From positions 1-40,113 of the forward strand of contig JAUCBJ010002160.1 in NCBI GenBank assembly GCA_032718475.1: 40,113 bases of DNA. Reading direction: 5' to 3'. Both the position numbers and the translations under genes were made by a program. Below the pieces are notes generated by a model, which saw only the letters and a list, made by a program, of their open reading frames with translations, searched no databases and was not told the origin of the DNA. Position 1 is the stretch's first letter. Every line of letters starts with the position of its first letter. Shown here piece after piece: positions 34,601 through 37,964 of the stretch. This stretch comes from Nemertoderma westbladi. Lineage: Eukaryota > Xenacoelomorpha > Nemertodermatida > Nemertodermatidae.

Positions 34601-36575
34601 TATACAATAAGTGGGAGAAAAGAGCCTGATTGCTGCGCCAGCACATGATTTTAGTTGTGAACCAAAGAAGATGAAAGCTGAGCGCGTTGTCTCTTTTGCT
34701 AATAATTTGACGGGTTGCTAGTAATACTGTAAAATATATTTACAGTATATTAATTCGCCGGGTATCATTGACTAAAAGACAAACGCCTATGACAAACTTA
34801 TAGATTTAAGAATATGTAACATTCAGTAATTAATTAGTGTTATGTTGTTTTTATTGTTTTATTGACTTTCATTGGAATATATTAGCATGAAATTTACATT
34901 CAACTCAGTTGCAAGATTCATATGGGGCGAATTTTGAAGCACATCATCACCATTCTCCCACTCCCGTTGAGGTTTATTGACATACACACTACACAGGAGT
35001 TAGTTGGTGGGAGTCGTGATGTATAATGAATAGTATAGATGGAGAATTTACAGTAGGCCTAGTATAATGTTTGTTCAGTAATATAATATAACAGAATCGT
35101 TCAATATAATATAATCCCAAACAAATGTCCTCACCTCACATGGGGTCGTTTCACGTACAGTAGGTAGGGTGAGAATGATGTTCTAACACGAAAGAGTAAG
35201 CACAATAATCAAACCTCGGTGTATATACTGTAGTACCGAGTATGGTAACAATACCATTATTATAATAGTGATCGTTTGGCACTTACAATAAATACAAATT
35301 GACACCCCTTATTGGCCGTGTTTCTAGTGAGGTCATTCTATATTATCTTTTAGTTGGTTCTACCCCACATGCCTCATAGCATTGTATTTGTTTTGTGTTC
35401 ACACCTTCTTACCACTACCACATTTCGTAGACGTACGTGGGGACTGCGCGCAGGACATAAGTCCAGATGAGCCTTTGGGTAGAGGTACAATTAGTGGACC
35501 AAGTCATTCGCCCCCTAGCGGCAGACAAATCTGGCTCTCTGTATAATTTCTAAGTTTAAATAAATTTTGATTTTTTTGTACAATAAATTTTGATAGAATA
35601 CATGTGTACCAAGTTTGGTTCCATTTCATCAATGATTGACCGACTTATTAGCACTCAAAAATTTCCGACGACGACCACGTCCACTAATTATACCCCTACT
35701 CTAAGGCTCACCACATAGCCATTGTTCTCTAATAAAATTCCGAACTAACATATTTCAAGGCAAAACCGCGTGGTTTATCTGGCTCGTAGTCTTCATCTCC
35801 CTCATATTATTAAACAATAATTCATGGAACTTGGATCTTTAACTAAACTTGATTGAAATGTGGGAGGAGGATTATGGTTTATTAATACCTGGTTGAAGAT
35901 ATAAAACATGGTTGGAATGACATACCGGTGTGTGTATAAATTGTATAGGTGTTTGTATAAAATTAGACTGCAGTAGTACAATGGGGTGTGTGGGTGGAGT
36001 GGGGGCTTTACATAAGAATGGTTGATTTATGCTCAGAACCTGCAAAATGGCATTTGATTTGTTGAAATAATGATTCTAATTAGAAAATGCCAACCCCTGA
36101 CATAAACATTAAACGTAGAGATAAATACCCATTCGTTTCCCATGTACCATACTATTATTATTACTTCTATGCGTCCATTACAGTATTATTGCTTAGGTAT
36201 CCGCAACCCTTATTAAAAAATGTTTAACAGCTTATTGAACAATCGAAATTTACTGTATTTCTCTAAAATATGTTTATTTACAGAAACGCCTACCCTGGTT
36301 ACCCCCAGTTGGACGAAATAAAACTAACCAATGAGGAGGCTCAGTGCATTCTTGATCTGACCAGCTATATGAACCCATCACCTTATACGGTAGCAGAGGA
36401 CAGCAGTCTGCCGCGTATGTTCTGTTTGTTCAGAGCAATTGGTTTGCGCCATCTAGTGGTTGTAAACGATTGTAACGCCGTCGTCGGGATGGTTACAAGG
36501 AAGGACATGGCAAAGTTTAGAGTGTGGCAGTTTGGTGGAAGAATGGGGGTGGAAGAAATTAGTATATCGCAATAG
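4137..36575 (+). CDS. CLCN7: CLC-7-like chloride/proton exchanger, 3' five coding exons
   Basis: Spliced exons are 4137-4690, 14575-14680, 26935-27094, 31966-32184 and 36284-36575. They encode the second half of a CLC transporter and its cytosolic tail. Junction phases are 0, 1, 2 and 2, and all fit. Exon 1 here carries membrane helices and the SGVFIPSLL anion-filter segment. Exon 2 carries the [14 protein letters not shown] helix. Exon 3 carries [16 protein letters not shown], whose Tyr corresponds to the helix-R Tyr that contacts chloride in the family. Exons 4 and 5 carry the two CBS domains. The C-terminus, with [14 protein letters not shown] followed by VEEISIS, is the CLC-7 type, which favours CLC-7 over CLC-6. 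CLC-7 is the 2Cl-/H+ exchanger of lysosomes and works with OSTM1; that is family knowledge. The gating and proton glutamates should be in upstream exons outside the window. Introns are 4-12 kb and full of other genes and repeats. Confidence 0.92.
4691..5888. other. Intron sequence, no gene seen
   Basis: AT-rich intron between the CLCN7-like exon and the 3' end of the Ly6-like gene. It has a short direct repeat (CAACAAA[C/T]GTTAAGTGTTA, near 4766-4806). I see no ORF, RNA gene or clear mobile element. Confidence 0.6.
5889..6188 (-). CDS. Ly6-like gene, exon 3
   Basis: Acceptor TTAACATTTCAG; stop TAG at 5891-5889. It carries GCDSDC, YEC, NC, then CCRDEDLCN, followed by the Ser/Thr linker and hydrophobic tail expected for GPI attachment. 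Confidence 0.88.
   Translation of the reverse strand: MNEYTSVNAGGSFVVKETVVQAGCDSDCIRESLDVGDEEYECPDTPLRGKQNCVRRCCRDEDLCNFSADVTSGTSTLTSLPGHFITSISVLLLILYQLS
5889..9468 (-). CDS. Ly6/uPAR-type GPI-anchored three-finger protein, three exons
   Basis: Coding exons on the - strand are 9468-9387, 6655-6456 and 6188-5889 (82 + 200 + 300 bases), giving 193 residues. All junctions are GT-AG and in phase (1, then 0). Residues 1-25 are a signal peptide with a hydrophobic core. The mature part has twelve cysteines (54, 61, 71, 87, 93, 118, 122, 136, 147, 151, 152, 158) and ends in CCRDEDLCN, the hallmark CC-xxxx-CN ending of Ly6/LU domains. A Ser/Thr/Gly linker and a hydrophobic C-terminal stretch (about 178-192) with no basic tail suggest a GPI anchor. 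Twelve cysteines is more than the usual ten and suggests an extra disulfide. The protein should sit on the outer cell surface; ligand unknown. The whole gene lies inside an intron of the CLCN7-like gene, antisense to it. Confidence 0.85.
6456..6655 (-). CDS. Ly6-like gene, exon 2
   Basis: Acceptor CTTTCTTAG and donor GTAAGT. It encodes the first fingers, with CYLWNYKC, a glycosylation-type NCT site at residues 70-72, RTC and DYCY. Confidence 0.85.
6962..6977. repeat. 16-bp perfect palindrome
   Basis: TGAGCCCATGGGCTCA is its own reverse complement. It lies in the Ly6-like first intron. No further function can be assigned. Confidence 0.6.
8825..8995 (+). mobile_element. Degraded 3' end of the (TAG)n-tailed LINE family
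   Basis: It shares with 32690-32912 the series TTGTACTTTG.TGGCCTCAT, GAGTGAATA, a GGTGG..GCCCAT segment, CTTCGTAAAGAACACCTGAAG against a related segment, and GATGAGGAAAATCTAGCGAAAG. It ends in a short AATAATA run. Many substitutions, so it is an old copy. Confidence 0.55.
9104..9136. repeat. Hairpin, 14-bp arms with one mismatch
   Basis: Arms ACGGGTAGGTGTAA and TTACACCTACCGGT flank the five-base loop TACTG. A possible remnant of a small inverted-repeat element. Confidence 0.5.
9387..9468 (-). CDS. Ly6-like gene, exon 1 (signal peptide)
   Basis: ATG at 9468-9466, reading [20 protein letters not shown] and then ALSDAVE. Donor GTAAGT follows at 9386. It is joined to the next exon by phase (one base carried over) and by the lack of any other signal-peptide exon. 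The intron of 2.7 kb is long compared with the second one (267 bases). Confidence 0.8.
9469..10228. other. Divergent intergenic spacer with a G tract
   Basis: Lies between the start of the - strand Ly6-like gene and the start of the + strand 436-codon gene, so it should hold both promoters. A TATATAAATA-like stretch at 9483-9490 is very near the Ly6 ATG. A 19-base G run at 9891-9909 sits in a GGGAT-rich purine stretch. Confidence 0.5.
10229..11539 (+). CDS. Uncharacterised intronless coiled-coil protein, 436 aa
   Basis: One uninterrupted frame from ATG 10229 to TGA 11539. I do not recognise the family. Residues ~1-35 are helical and charged; ~120-150 and ~170-275 are predicted coiled coil, with runs such as [19 protein letters not shown] and [15 protein letters not shown]. 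Residues ~290-320 form another helix. The last ~100 residues are disordered, with a basic cluster [14 protein letters not shown] near 382-395 that could be a nuclear signal. Composition and length argue for a real protein, perhaps cytoskeletal, centrosomal or chromosomal. It lies in sense orientation within a CLCN7-like intron, and the lack of introns suggests a retrocopy or a young gene. Confidence 0.75.
   Translation: MPLDRQADLRWRQEMNEIVRETETNLSRIRESLGDAVSRLTPTIDTGSSSLTQKDIVIDSAKACLLSDDETNTPEGTQSGVSVGEARDFQNHHVLQDLSEIFVTDEFPNVEFKKSSEKPEGISVLELMQKRLNYQSETLSKIYKHMEQREHSVTTENVNQINHSNLLTVDNLQRMLSAWKHEVYTAMHNLHQRYEKSKSPSYESGLVNNVLKEFGRTVNETKAKFHEESHGIRKQIESLTERVELTEAAIRNQNESIKCLERQMEENSRRMSDLLLEGPLVTHDPLIAKARSVANNNDLISIGAAVRQLIGRVNMIERDVMAYRYQPIGPRHDNGVPTHLIGRNGLGPVITTPSSGSTQTGRIFREQRKGSNSQDKSSTPVKEKRESKKSRRRAQNVSDSDSQSAFTVTPISGPNEHRIGAEIESESFSSINVDTF
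11540..12163. other. Spacer with G tract and AAAGGTTCGTTT repeats
   Basis: Contains a G run at 11704-11721 and three to four short repeats of AAAGGTTCG between 11908 and 11946. No gene seen. Confidence 0.5.
12164..12555. repeat. 35-bp minisatellite, about 11 copies
   Basis: The unit contains CTGGCGATCATAGCTACC followed by TAACCCCCAATATTCAT. Eleven copies run head to tail with only single-base variants (GGCG/GGGG, ATAT/ATGT, ATC/ATT). The last copy runs into a transposon coding fragment on the - strand whose reading contains the same sequence, so the array appears to be an amplification of that coding segment. No unique spacers are present, so it is not a CRISPR-like array. Confidence 0.92.
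12502..12735 (-). pseudogene. DNA-transposon-like protein fragment
   Basis: A - strand frame of 77 codons. It reads [18 protein letters not shown], then [13 protein letters not shown], then [17 protein letters not shown]. This order (basic block, GK.V, Cys-x-Phe-x-Cys, then DEYWGLG..xRQ) resembles the N-terminal region of a widespread but poorly named transposon/host gene family with C.FKC and F..FW.LGD..RQ motifs. The frame runs into the 35-bp array and stops. Only the N-terminal piece is present. Confidence 0.5.
12862..14230 (-). pseudogene. Degraded LINE (RT part to 3' end, (TAG)n tail)
   Basis: Read on the - strand: RT motifs [12 protein letters not shown] and [18 protein letters not shown], then [14 protein letters not shown] (motif A) at about 14179-13950; after a frameshift [20 protein letters not shown] (motif B) near 13825-13765; a damaged motif C (YPADLDFAL, one Asp lost) near 13680; then a long C-terminal frame from 13399 to 12902 with [15 protein letters not shown] and [13 protein letters not shown]. 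The 3' end finishes in TAGTAGTAG at about 12873-12862. Several frameshifts and the lost catalytic Asp show it is dead. The clade is uncertain (RTE-like or related). Another 3' end of the same family is at 32690. Confidence 0.8.
12902..13399 (-). pseudogene. C-terminal ORF of the degraded LINE
   Basis: A 165-codon open stretch after the RT domain, ending [10 protein letters not shown] and stop. It includes [18 protein letters not shown] and [10 protein letters not shown]. Its nucleotide end matches 32740-32870 closely, with the same ending, which shows that both derive from the same LINE family. Confidence 0.8.
14285..14355 (+). repeat. Poly-G core repeat family, copy A
   Basis: A G-rich run is followed by AATAACGACACTATATTACAGGACATGG. 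Closely similar sequence flanks the G runs at 26835 and (reverse strand) 40037. Confidence 0.6.
14575..14680 (+). CDS. CLCN7: CLCN7-like exon (AAAQLAG helix)
   Basis: A 106-base exon with acceptor TTTTACTTTTAG and donor GTGAGT. Phase 0 in and phase 1 out. It reads [15 protein letters not shown] then [15 protein letters not shown], a close match to the CLC-7 helix that follows the filter segment. It is too short to stand out as an ORF and was found by homology and phase. Confidence 0.9.
14700..16556. other. Intron stretch with scattered repeats, no gene seen
   Basis: Holds a G run at 14864-14878, an ACAGACAGACAGAC microsatellite near 15043-15055 after CGAGTTATCGTGGGATATC, and a repeat copy with TGTTCTAGAACA at 15973-15984. 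ORFs here are short and unconvincing. Confidence 0.5.
15896..16020 (+). repeat. TAGCTAG/TGTTCTAGAACA repeat family, copy 1
   Basis: TATAAGCTAGTTTTTGCTA is followed by several TTCTAGAA-type palindromes, one of them the exact 12-mer TGTTCTAGAACA at 15973. The same arrangement occurs at 32443-32640 and partly at 33230-33440. Confidence 0.55.
16556..16561 (-). terminator. AATAAA overlapping the RING gene stop codon
   Basis: On the - strand the end of the gene reads CACAAATAAATATAAG, so the TAA stop is inside an AATAAA hexamer. A very short 3' UTR is possible, but other signals may be used. Confidence 0.3.
16557..17501 (-). CDS. RNF8-like RING E3 ligase with heptad coiled coil and C-terminal membrane segment
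   Basis: A single 314-codon frame from ATG at 17501. The C3HC4 RING ligands are C68, C71, C83, H85, C88, C91, C102 and C105. The segment from [14 protein letters not shown] to [11 protein letters not shown] and the following [12 protein letters not shown] resemble the RNF8 RING and its exit helix, so an E2-binding ubiquitin ligase is likely. The N-terminal 65 residues are Ser-rich and show no FHA domain. Residues ~165-215 are acidic and Asn/Ser/Asp-rich. Residues ~215-275 are regular seven-residue repeats with an L-H-x-T-V pattern ([20 protein letters not shown] and on), a strong coiled coil. Residues ~291-311 are hydrophobic and end in KHK, suggesting a tail-anchored membrane protein. A second ATG is at codon 8. 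The gene is intronless, antisense in a CLCN7-like intron. Family is clear; substrate and membrane are unknown. Confidence 0.85.
   Translation of the reverse strand: MDIGTPIMSDKSPKHCLSTSLKSDIQSETGLSKSNSHGTQSEHRLQTSSTSGRQLIHRLSDVLGDIECSICRQPFIDALTLNCSHTFCRYCAAKWLKRKLNCPLCGQSVNVGVRSLALDRVVGRFLVGQNESDEAVRTIEESRRVEDVVELPAVCEDCGRYTHHGTDSSDSNDSEWNISNEHSNENFGEIFYSTEEMADSNDSNDTLYQTTESNDTTDETVESHDTSAETVDKLHETIANLHEAVERLHGTVTTLQGTVDTLHRTAEILRGIVVTQQTVLKMSLGGFHNRWMWFSSVITPMLILICSWKILKHK
17502..18862. other. Intron stretch, AT-rich, nothing assigned
   Basis: Upstream region of the RING gene and flank of the Penelope-like element. A 114-codon + strand frame at 18465 has no domain or sensible composition. 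No RNA gene seen. Confidence 0.5.
18863..18929. repeat. Left inverted end repeat of the Penelope-like element
   Basis: 67 bases containing AGATGATAGAAAAAATAAAG and GGTCTTTAGCTGGTTATATT. It is nearly identical to the reverse complement of 24822-24888. Penelope-like elements are known to carry a short inverted tail copy at one end; 67 bases is on the long side. Confidence 0.85.
18931..18980 (-). ncRNA. Predicted hammerhead ribozyme of the Penelope-like element
   Basis: On the - strand the core CTGATG (18970-18965) is followed by CA, stem II GACC-GGTA-GGTC (18962-18951), GAAA (18950-18947) and a two-bp stem III in AACGTT. Stem I pairs 18971-18978 with 18940-18932 (eight pairs, one bulged U). 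Predicted cleavage is between 18941 (U17) and 18940. Short stem III is usual for Penelope-like hammerheads. The one departure from consensus is an extra C before A9 in CUGAUGA. It lies downstream of the GIY-YIG domain in element sense, as expected for the pseudo-LTR. Confidence 0.6.
19469..19823 (-). pseudogene. Penelope-like GIY-YIG endonuclease domain
   Basis: The - strand frame reads [40 protein letters not shown] and [15 protein letters not shown], ending [11 protein letters not shown] and stop at 19469. YYIGQT is the YIG half of the catalytic motif, with the following Arg and His residues and the preceding Cys-rich segment of Penelope-type proteins (the Y.C.S..V.YL..C..C pattern). The frame matches that of the RT part across the inserted segment. 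In the family this domain nicks DNA for target-primed reverse transcription. Confidence 0.88.
20417..20465. repeat. Near-perfect 24-bp hairpin
   Basis: Arms GGGGGAAGTTTGG..ACTGCAT and ATGCAGT..CCAAACTTCCCCC with a two-base AA centre and one small internal loop. It is followed by another CTTCCCCCTTCCCCC stretch. Could be a small inverted-repeat element or a structured RNA; too short for a normal pre-miRNA. Confidence 0.6.
21321..21393 (+). repeat. tRNA-like sequence, pseudo-tRNA or SINE head
   Basis: Starts GGTCACA and ends TTGACC, with an A-box-like CTAGTGGTTATCA and a B-box GGGTTCGAAATCC at tRNA spacing (73 bases). The 5-bp acceptor pairing GGTCA/TGACC holds, but the D stem and most of the T stem do not pair, so it is not a working tRNA. 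No SINE tail is clear. Confidence 0.35.
22800..23712 (-). pseudogene. Penelope-like RT: motif C, thumb and Cys-rich linker
   Basis: The - strand frame reads [17 protein letters not shown] (catalytic motif C, near 23550-23510), [42 protein letters not shown] and later [12 protein letters not shown] (22900-22868). LDV..........T.LYRKPT..  and the C..RC..C linker are Penelope hallmarks. Upstream of motif C the frame continues for about 50 codons as a Thr/Asn/Pro-rich stretch up to a stop at about 23730, where a one-base indel would bring it into the frame of the minisatellite. Motifs A and B are absent. Confidence 0.88.
23780..24825 (-). repeat. Thr/Pro-rich coding minisatellite of the Penelope-like element
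   Basis: Units of 42 and 30 bases alternate, all multiples of three. On the - strand they read [14 protein letters not shown] (14 residues) and [10 protein letters not shown] (10 residues), with no stop from 24825 down to 23712. The tract leads toward the RT frame, which itself begins with unrepeated Thr-rich sequence of the same style ([18 protein letters not shown]). Two + strand frames are also open through the tract (one hydrophobic VVMLVSGVV-type, one YVSFRGS-type), but these are by-products of the unit length being a multiple of three. Confidence 0.8.
24822..24888. repeat. Right inverted end repeat of the Penelope-like element
   Basis: Reverse complement of 18863-18929 with about one mismatch. 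It abuts the Thr-rich minisatellite directly, which marks the point of 5' truncation. Confidence 0.85.
25334..26585. mobile_element. MITE-like element, 1252 bp, ATT target duplication
   Basis: Termini are perfect inverted repeats GGCCCGTATGCATAAAAC, with looser similarity further in (CGTCGTAA/TCGTAAATT motifs). It is flanked by ATT (25331-25333 and 26586-26588); the empty site can be read from the other arm of the palindrome it entered, which confirms the 3-bp duplication. Three-bp duplications and GGCCC/GGGCC ends suggest a PIF/Harbinger-like origin, though the ATT target is not the classic TWA. No transposase is encoded. Confidence 0.85.
25836..25860. repeat. 25-base palindrome within the MITE
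   Basis: CCATACAAAATT, a central A, then AATTTTGTATGG: twelve-base perfect arms. Confidence 0.65.
26785..26910 (+). repeat. Poly-G core repeat family, copy B
   Basis: TTTCAAATTTCAAACAATATG, AAGATTTGTAGAATAATTTG, a 24-base G run (26835-26858), then TGACACTATATTACGGGACA and TGGTGTATA. It matches the - strand of 39985-40105 on both sides of the G run and ends just before the exon at 26935. Confidence 0.75.
26935..27094 (+). CDS. CLCN7: CLCN7-like exon (last membrane helices)
   Basis: A 160-base exon with acceptor TGATTTTTCAG and donor GTAAGT. It enters in phase 1 and leaves in phase 2. It encodes [19 protein letters not shown], then [20 protein letters not shown], matching the end of the membrane domain and the linker to the first CBS domain. 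A poly-G-containing repeat copy ends about 30 bases before the exon. Confidence 0.92.
27095..27589. other. Intron stretch with a 12-bp hairpin
   Basis: ACCTAGTAAGTA and TACTTACTAGGT (27197-27226) form a perfect hairpin with a six-base loop. The rest (27240-27540) may be old transposon sequence but shows no recognisable domain. Confidence 0.5.
27590..29060. repeat. Tandem array (315-bp units) with CTCF-like motifs
   Basis: Three near-identical 315-base units start at 28089, 28404 and 28719, preceded by more divergent units from about 27600. Each unit has two halves, each beginning with GCCCTCTAGCGG or a close variant: 27605, 27750, 27919, 28089, 28234, 28404, 28549, 28719, 28864. The array ends in a (GAC)n tract at 29000-29053. 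It seems to be bounded by GTGGGGCCTTCGCGCAG (27558) and GGCTCGCCCCAC near 29117. A single diverged unit of the same family lies at 35430-35760. Confidence 0.88.
29000..29053. repeat. (GAC)n/(ACG)n microsatellite
   Basis: Runs of ACGACG with ACAACG variants at the end of the tandem array; it looks like an expansion of the ACGACGACAACG found once at the end of each unit. Confidence 0.85.
29061..31965. other. Intron stretch, no gene seen
   Basis: Contains CGCCCCACA-type ends at 29117 and (as GTGGGGCGAGCC) 30151, a C run at 31192-31208, another at 31837-31854, and duplicated text around 31520 and 31670 (GGTGCTAGCACCAAATTT against AGTGCTAGCACCAAATTT). Short ORFs at 29481, 30956 and 31338 lack any domain or codon pattern. 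Confidence 0.5.
31966..32184 (+). CDS. CLCN7: CLCN7-like exon (first CBS domain)
   Basis: A 219-base exon with acceptor TTATATTCAG and donor GTTAGT. Phase 2 in and 2 out. It encodes [27 protein letters not shown] and [19 protein letters not shown], the pattern of the first CBS domain of CLC-7. CBS pairs in this family regulate gating and trafficking and may bind nucleotide. Confidence 0.92.
32402..32424. repeat. 23-base C run
   Basis: Uninterrupted cytosines flanked by further C-rich sequence; i-motif/G-quadruplex capable. One of about ten such tracts in the window. Confidence 0.9.
32443..32640 (+). repeat. TAGCTAG/TGTTCTAGAACA repeat family, copy 2
   Basis: Exact TGTTCTAGAACA palindromes at 32476 and 32517, after CTAGCTAGTTTTTGCTATTT. 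Related to copy 1 at 15896 and to the cluster at 33230-33440, which has two more exact copies (33364, 33385). Confidence 0.55.
32690..32912 (+). mobile_element. 3' end fragment of the (TAG)n-tailed LINE family
   Basis: It matches the - strand of 12870-13080: CATGACTTTCTTGAGACGCA, GATGCGGATGATC.AGCAAATGTC, GGGAGTTGTGGCGG and ACAGCATTCTTAAAAA, finishing in TAGTAGTAGTAATAG. It keeps the last ~50 codons and the 3' tail; severely 5'-truncated as usual for LINE copies. Confidence 0.85.
33504..33524. repeat. 21-base G run
   Basis: Uninterrupted guanines between AT-rich flanks (TTAAT before, TTGGTAACC after), 300 bases upstream of the 211-codon gene. Confidence 0.9.
33578..33790 (+). promoter_or_regulatory. 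Five tandem ~42-bp repeats, each with TATATAAA
   Basis: The unit is GTTGTAGTTATATAAATTAT plus a variable half ending in TGTACAA(A/G)G. TATATAAA is at 33586, 33628, 33670, 33716 and 33757, unchanged in all five. The last one lies 50 bases before the ATG at 33807, so a TATA-driven start near 33785 would give a very short 5' UTR. The TGTACA and GGCCTGTACT parts vary more. Promoter role is inferred from position. Confidence 0.55.
33807..34442 (+). CDS. Uncharacterised intronless coiled-coil protein, 211 aa
   Basis: One frame from ATG 33807 to TGA 34442; a second ATG at 33813 has the better context (ACAATGG). I do not recognise the family. Residues ~10-175 are almost wholly helical and charged, with likely coiled coils at about 30-100 (for example [16 protein letters not shown]) and 105-145 ([19 protein letters not shown]). 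A short C-terminal region has three cysteines. No signal peptide or membrane segment. Composition and helical periodicity support a real protein. It is nested in sense orientation in a CLCN7-like intron, behind the TATA repeats. Confidence 0.65.
   Translation: MTMADVIDSHRIRYFVESQLNKTNRHWAANKAAVERNEKAIKEIKNQIVSRKTIWSLNAEKKIECERVLQKLNKNFVMEGLRMEYTDKQKQMKEKYLEAKGDTGEVEAVKECSDVAKDIEESKEDIEEDNKLIYDLNRIRMKLENSNVAKKSLNVSFESLLAQAENQVLEMNRHMKDNEVVPECEEVKSSAIQNNAVKCLSTITEKCAIGL
34443..36283. other. Intron stretch with one diverged array unit
   Basis: Apart from the repeat unit at 35430-35760 the sequence is AT-rich with no ORF or RNA gene that I can support. Confidence 0.5.
35430..35760 (+). repeat. 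Single diverged unit of the CTCF-motif repeat family
   Basis: GTGGGGACTGCGCGCAGGAC at its start, GCCCCCTAGCGGCAGAC at 35510, ACGACGACCACG and CTAAGGCTCACCAC near its end, in the same order as in the array at 27556-29130. The reverse strand of 35510-35521 reads CCGCTAGGGGGC, which is closer to the CTCF core than the array copies. Confidence 0.65.
36284..36575 (+). CDS. CLCN7: CLCN7-like terminal exon (second CBS domain, stop)
   Basis: Acceptor TTTATTTACAG before 36284; stop TAG at 36573-36575. It encodes [31 protein letters not shown] and [14 protein letters not shown], the second CBS domain and C-terminus. Compared with the usual CLC-7 ending there is a small insertion (QFGGR) before the final conserved block. 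Confidence 0.93.
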
Positions 36576-36595
36576 TGTGGAAATTGTTTATTATA

Positions 36596-36601
36596 ATTAA
36601 A
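36596..36601 (+). terminator. Candidate poly(A) signal of the CLCN7-like gene
   Basis: ATTAAA lies 21 bases after the stop codon. Other AATAAA hexamers follow in AT-rich sequence near 36925. Either could end the transcript; the 3' UTR length cannot be fixed from sequence. Confidence 0.3.
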
Positions 36602-37910
36602 GTAATGAGGATTATTAATATATTATGAATTAGGCCTATATTTATTTATTTTATATATTTACTTAAGTAAAAAAACGTTACCGGTAAGTGTGTTAGTACC
36701 AAAGTATGTAAAATCTAAAAAGTAACAAGACATAGACGTCGCATGCAATCAGTCATCAGCTGACGGAAGCCAGCTGATAGGTAGGTTTCGCGCCGCCAGC
36801 TAAAGGCACTCCCAGGAGGCCAAGCAAGGAACGGAACGGGTATTGAAATTAAGAGAGAGGTGTGTAACTAACACACCTACCTGTAAGGTTTTTTACTTAA
36901 CGTGCTTGACCCATGGTTTGACAAATAAATAAATATAATTTGTTACTCAAGCTTCTACTTCCATTAATATATTAATAAATTATTGATGTTTTGCACCATA
37001 TTATTTTTCACACTTCTTTCGCGCGTATTTTGGCTAAAGTGGGATATAAACTATTAAAAAATATAAATAGTAATTTAACAAGTAGGCCTAATGTAATTTG
37101 TACAAGTAATATGTACAAAGTTAAATACAATGTTGAATGAAAAATGCACAACCATTATTTTTATGGCAACACCAAGAAAAAATGTGTTATGGAGGAATAT
37201 ATTTCAAGCAATGTTTCATGATTTGAGCATGGGGCGTCTAGTACAGTATTTGACAGTATTTCACAGAGAAATTGTTGGAAAACTGATACAAATGATTCGA
37301 TTCTTGGTATCGAATGCCTGAAGAAAGTTGGTTTTATTAAAAAAAAATTTAAAAGCAATTCGCGGGCAATACTATACTTGATAAGCTTCCACAACCGAAG
37401 AGAGCAGACCCAAACTTCGACCTTGGCCTAGACAAATTCCCTACAACCGGAGAGTTAGGTGTTAAGTGGGACTTTTGGGGCTATTGGGGATTTAAGCTCG
37501 TACAACAGGGCAGAAGATCTGTGAAGATGTGATTTATACTTGTCTAATCTCTTAAGCCGTTGCACTTGATCCCCAGTCGATAGTCCAATAGCCAGTATAA
37601 GTATTAGAACCGTCTTTACCTAAATGTATTTAAATGGAATATTTCGTAGTTTATTAATTCTATACAGTATTATTTCTTATAGAATCTCTTAATAAAGGTG
37701 ATTTATGTTGCAGTGCTTTCCAATTTACTGATTATATATTTAAAGTAAAATATCAGAAATTTGATACATTTTAAGACTACATTCTTTTTGATATTATATA
37801 CTGTATGTGGTAAGTAACTTAATGCGGTATATATCAACATTTAATACTCACAATAGTTAGCATTTTTCTCAATATTATTAGCAAGTCGTAGGACTTGATT
37901 ACTGTAAGAA

Positions 37911-37964
37911 TTGTTGACTGACTGGCTGGCTGACTGACTGACTGGCTGGCTGACTGACTGACTG
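37911..37964. repeat. (GACT/GGCT)n microsatellite
   Basis: TTGACTGACTGGCTGGCTGA repeats twice with its variants. It is followed by GATCTACAGCCAAAACTACT and GATGAAATTTTCACAG, a text that recurs in many invertebrate repeats, so it may be the start of an interspersed element. Confidence 0.8.
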
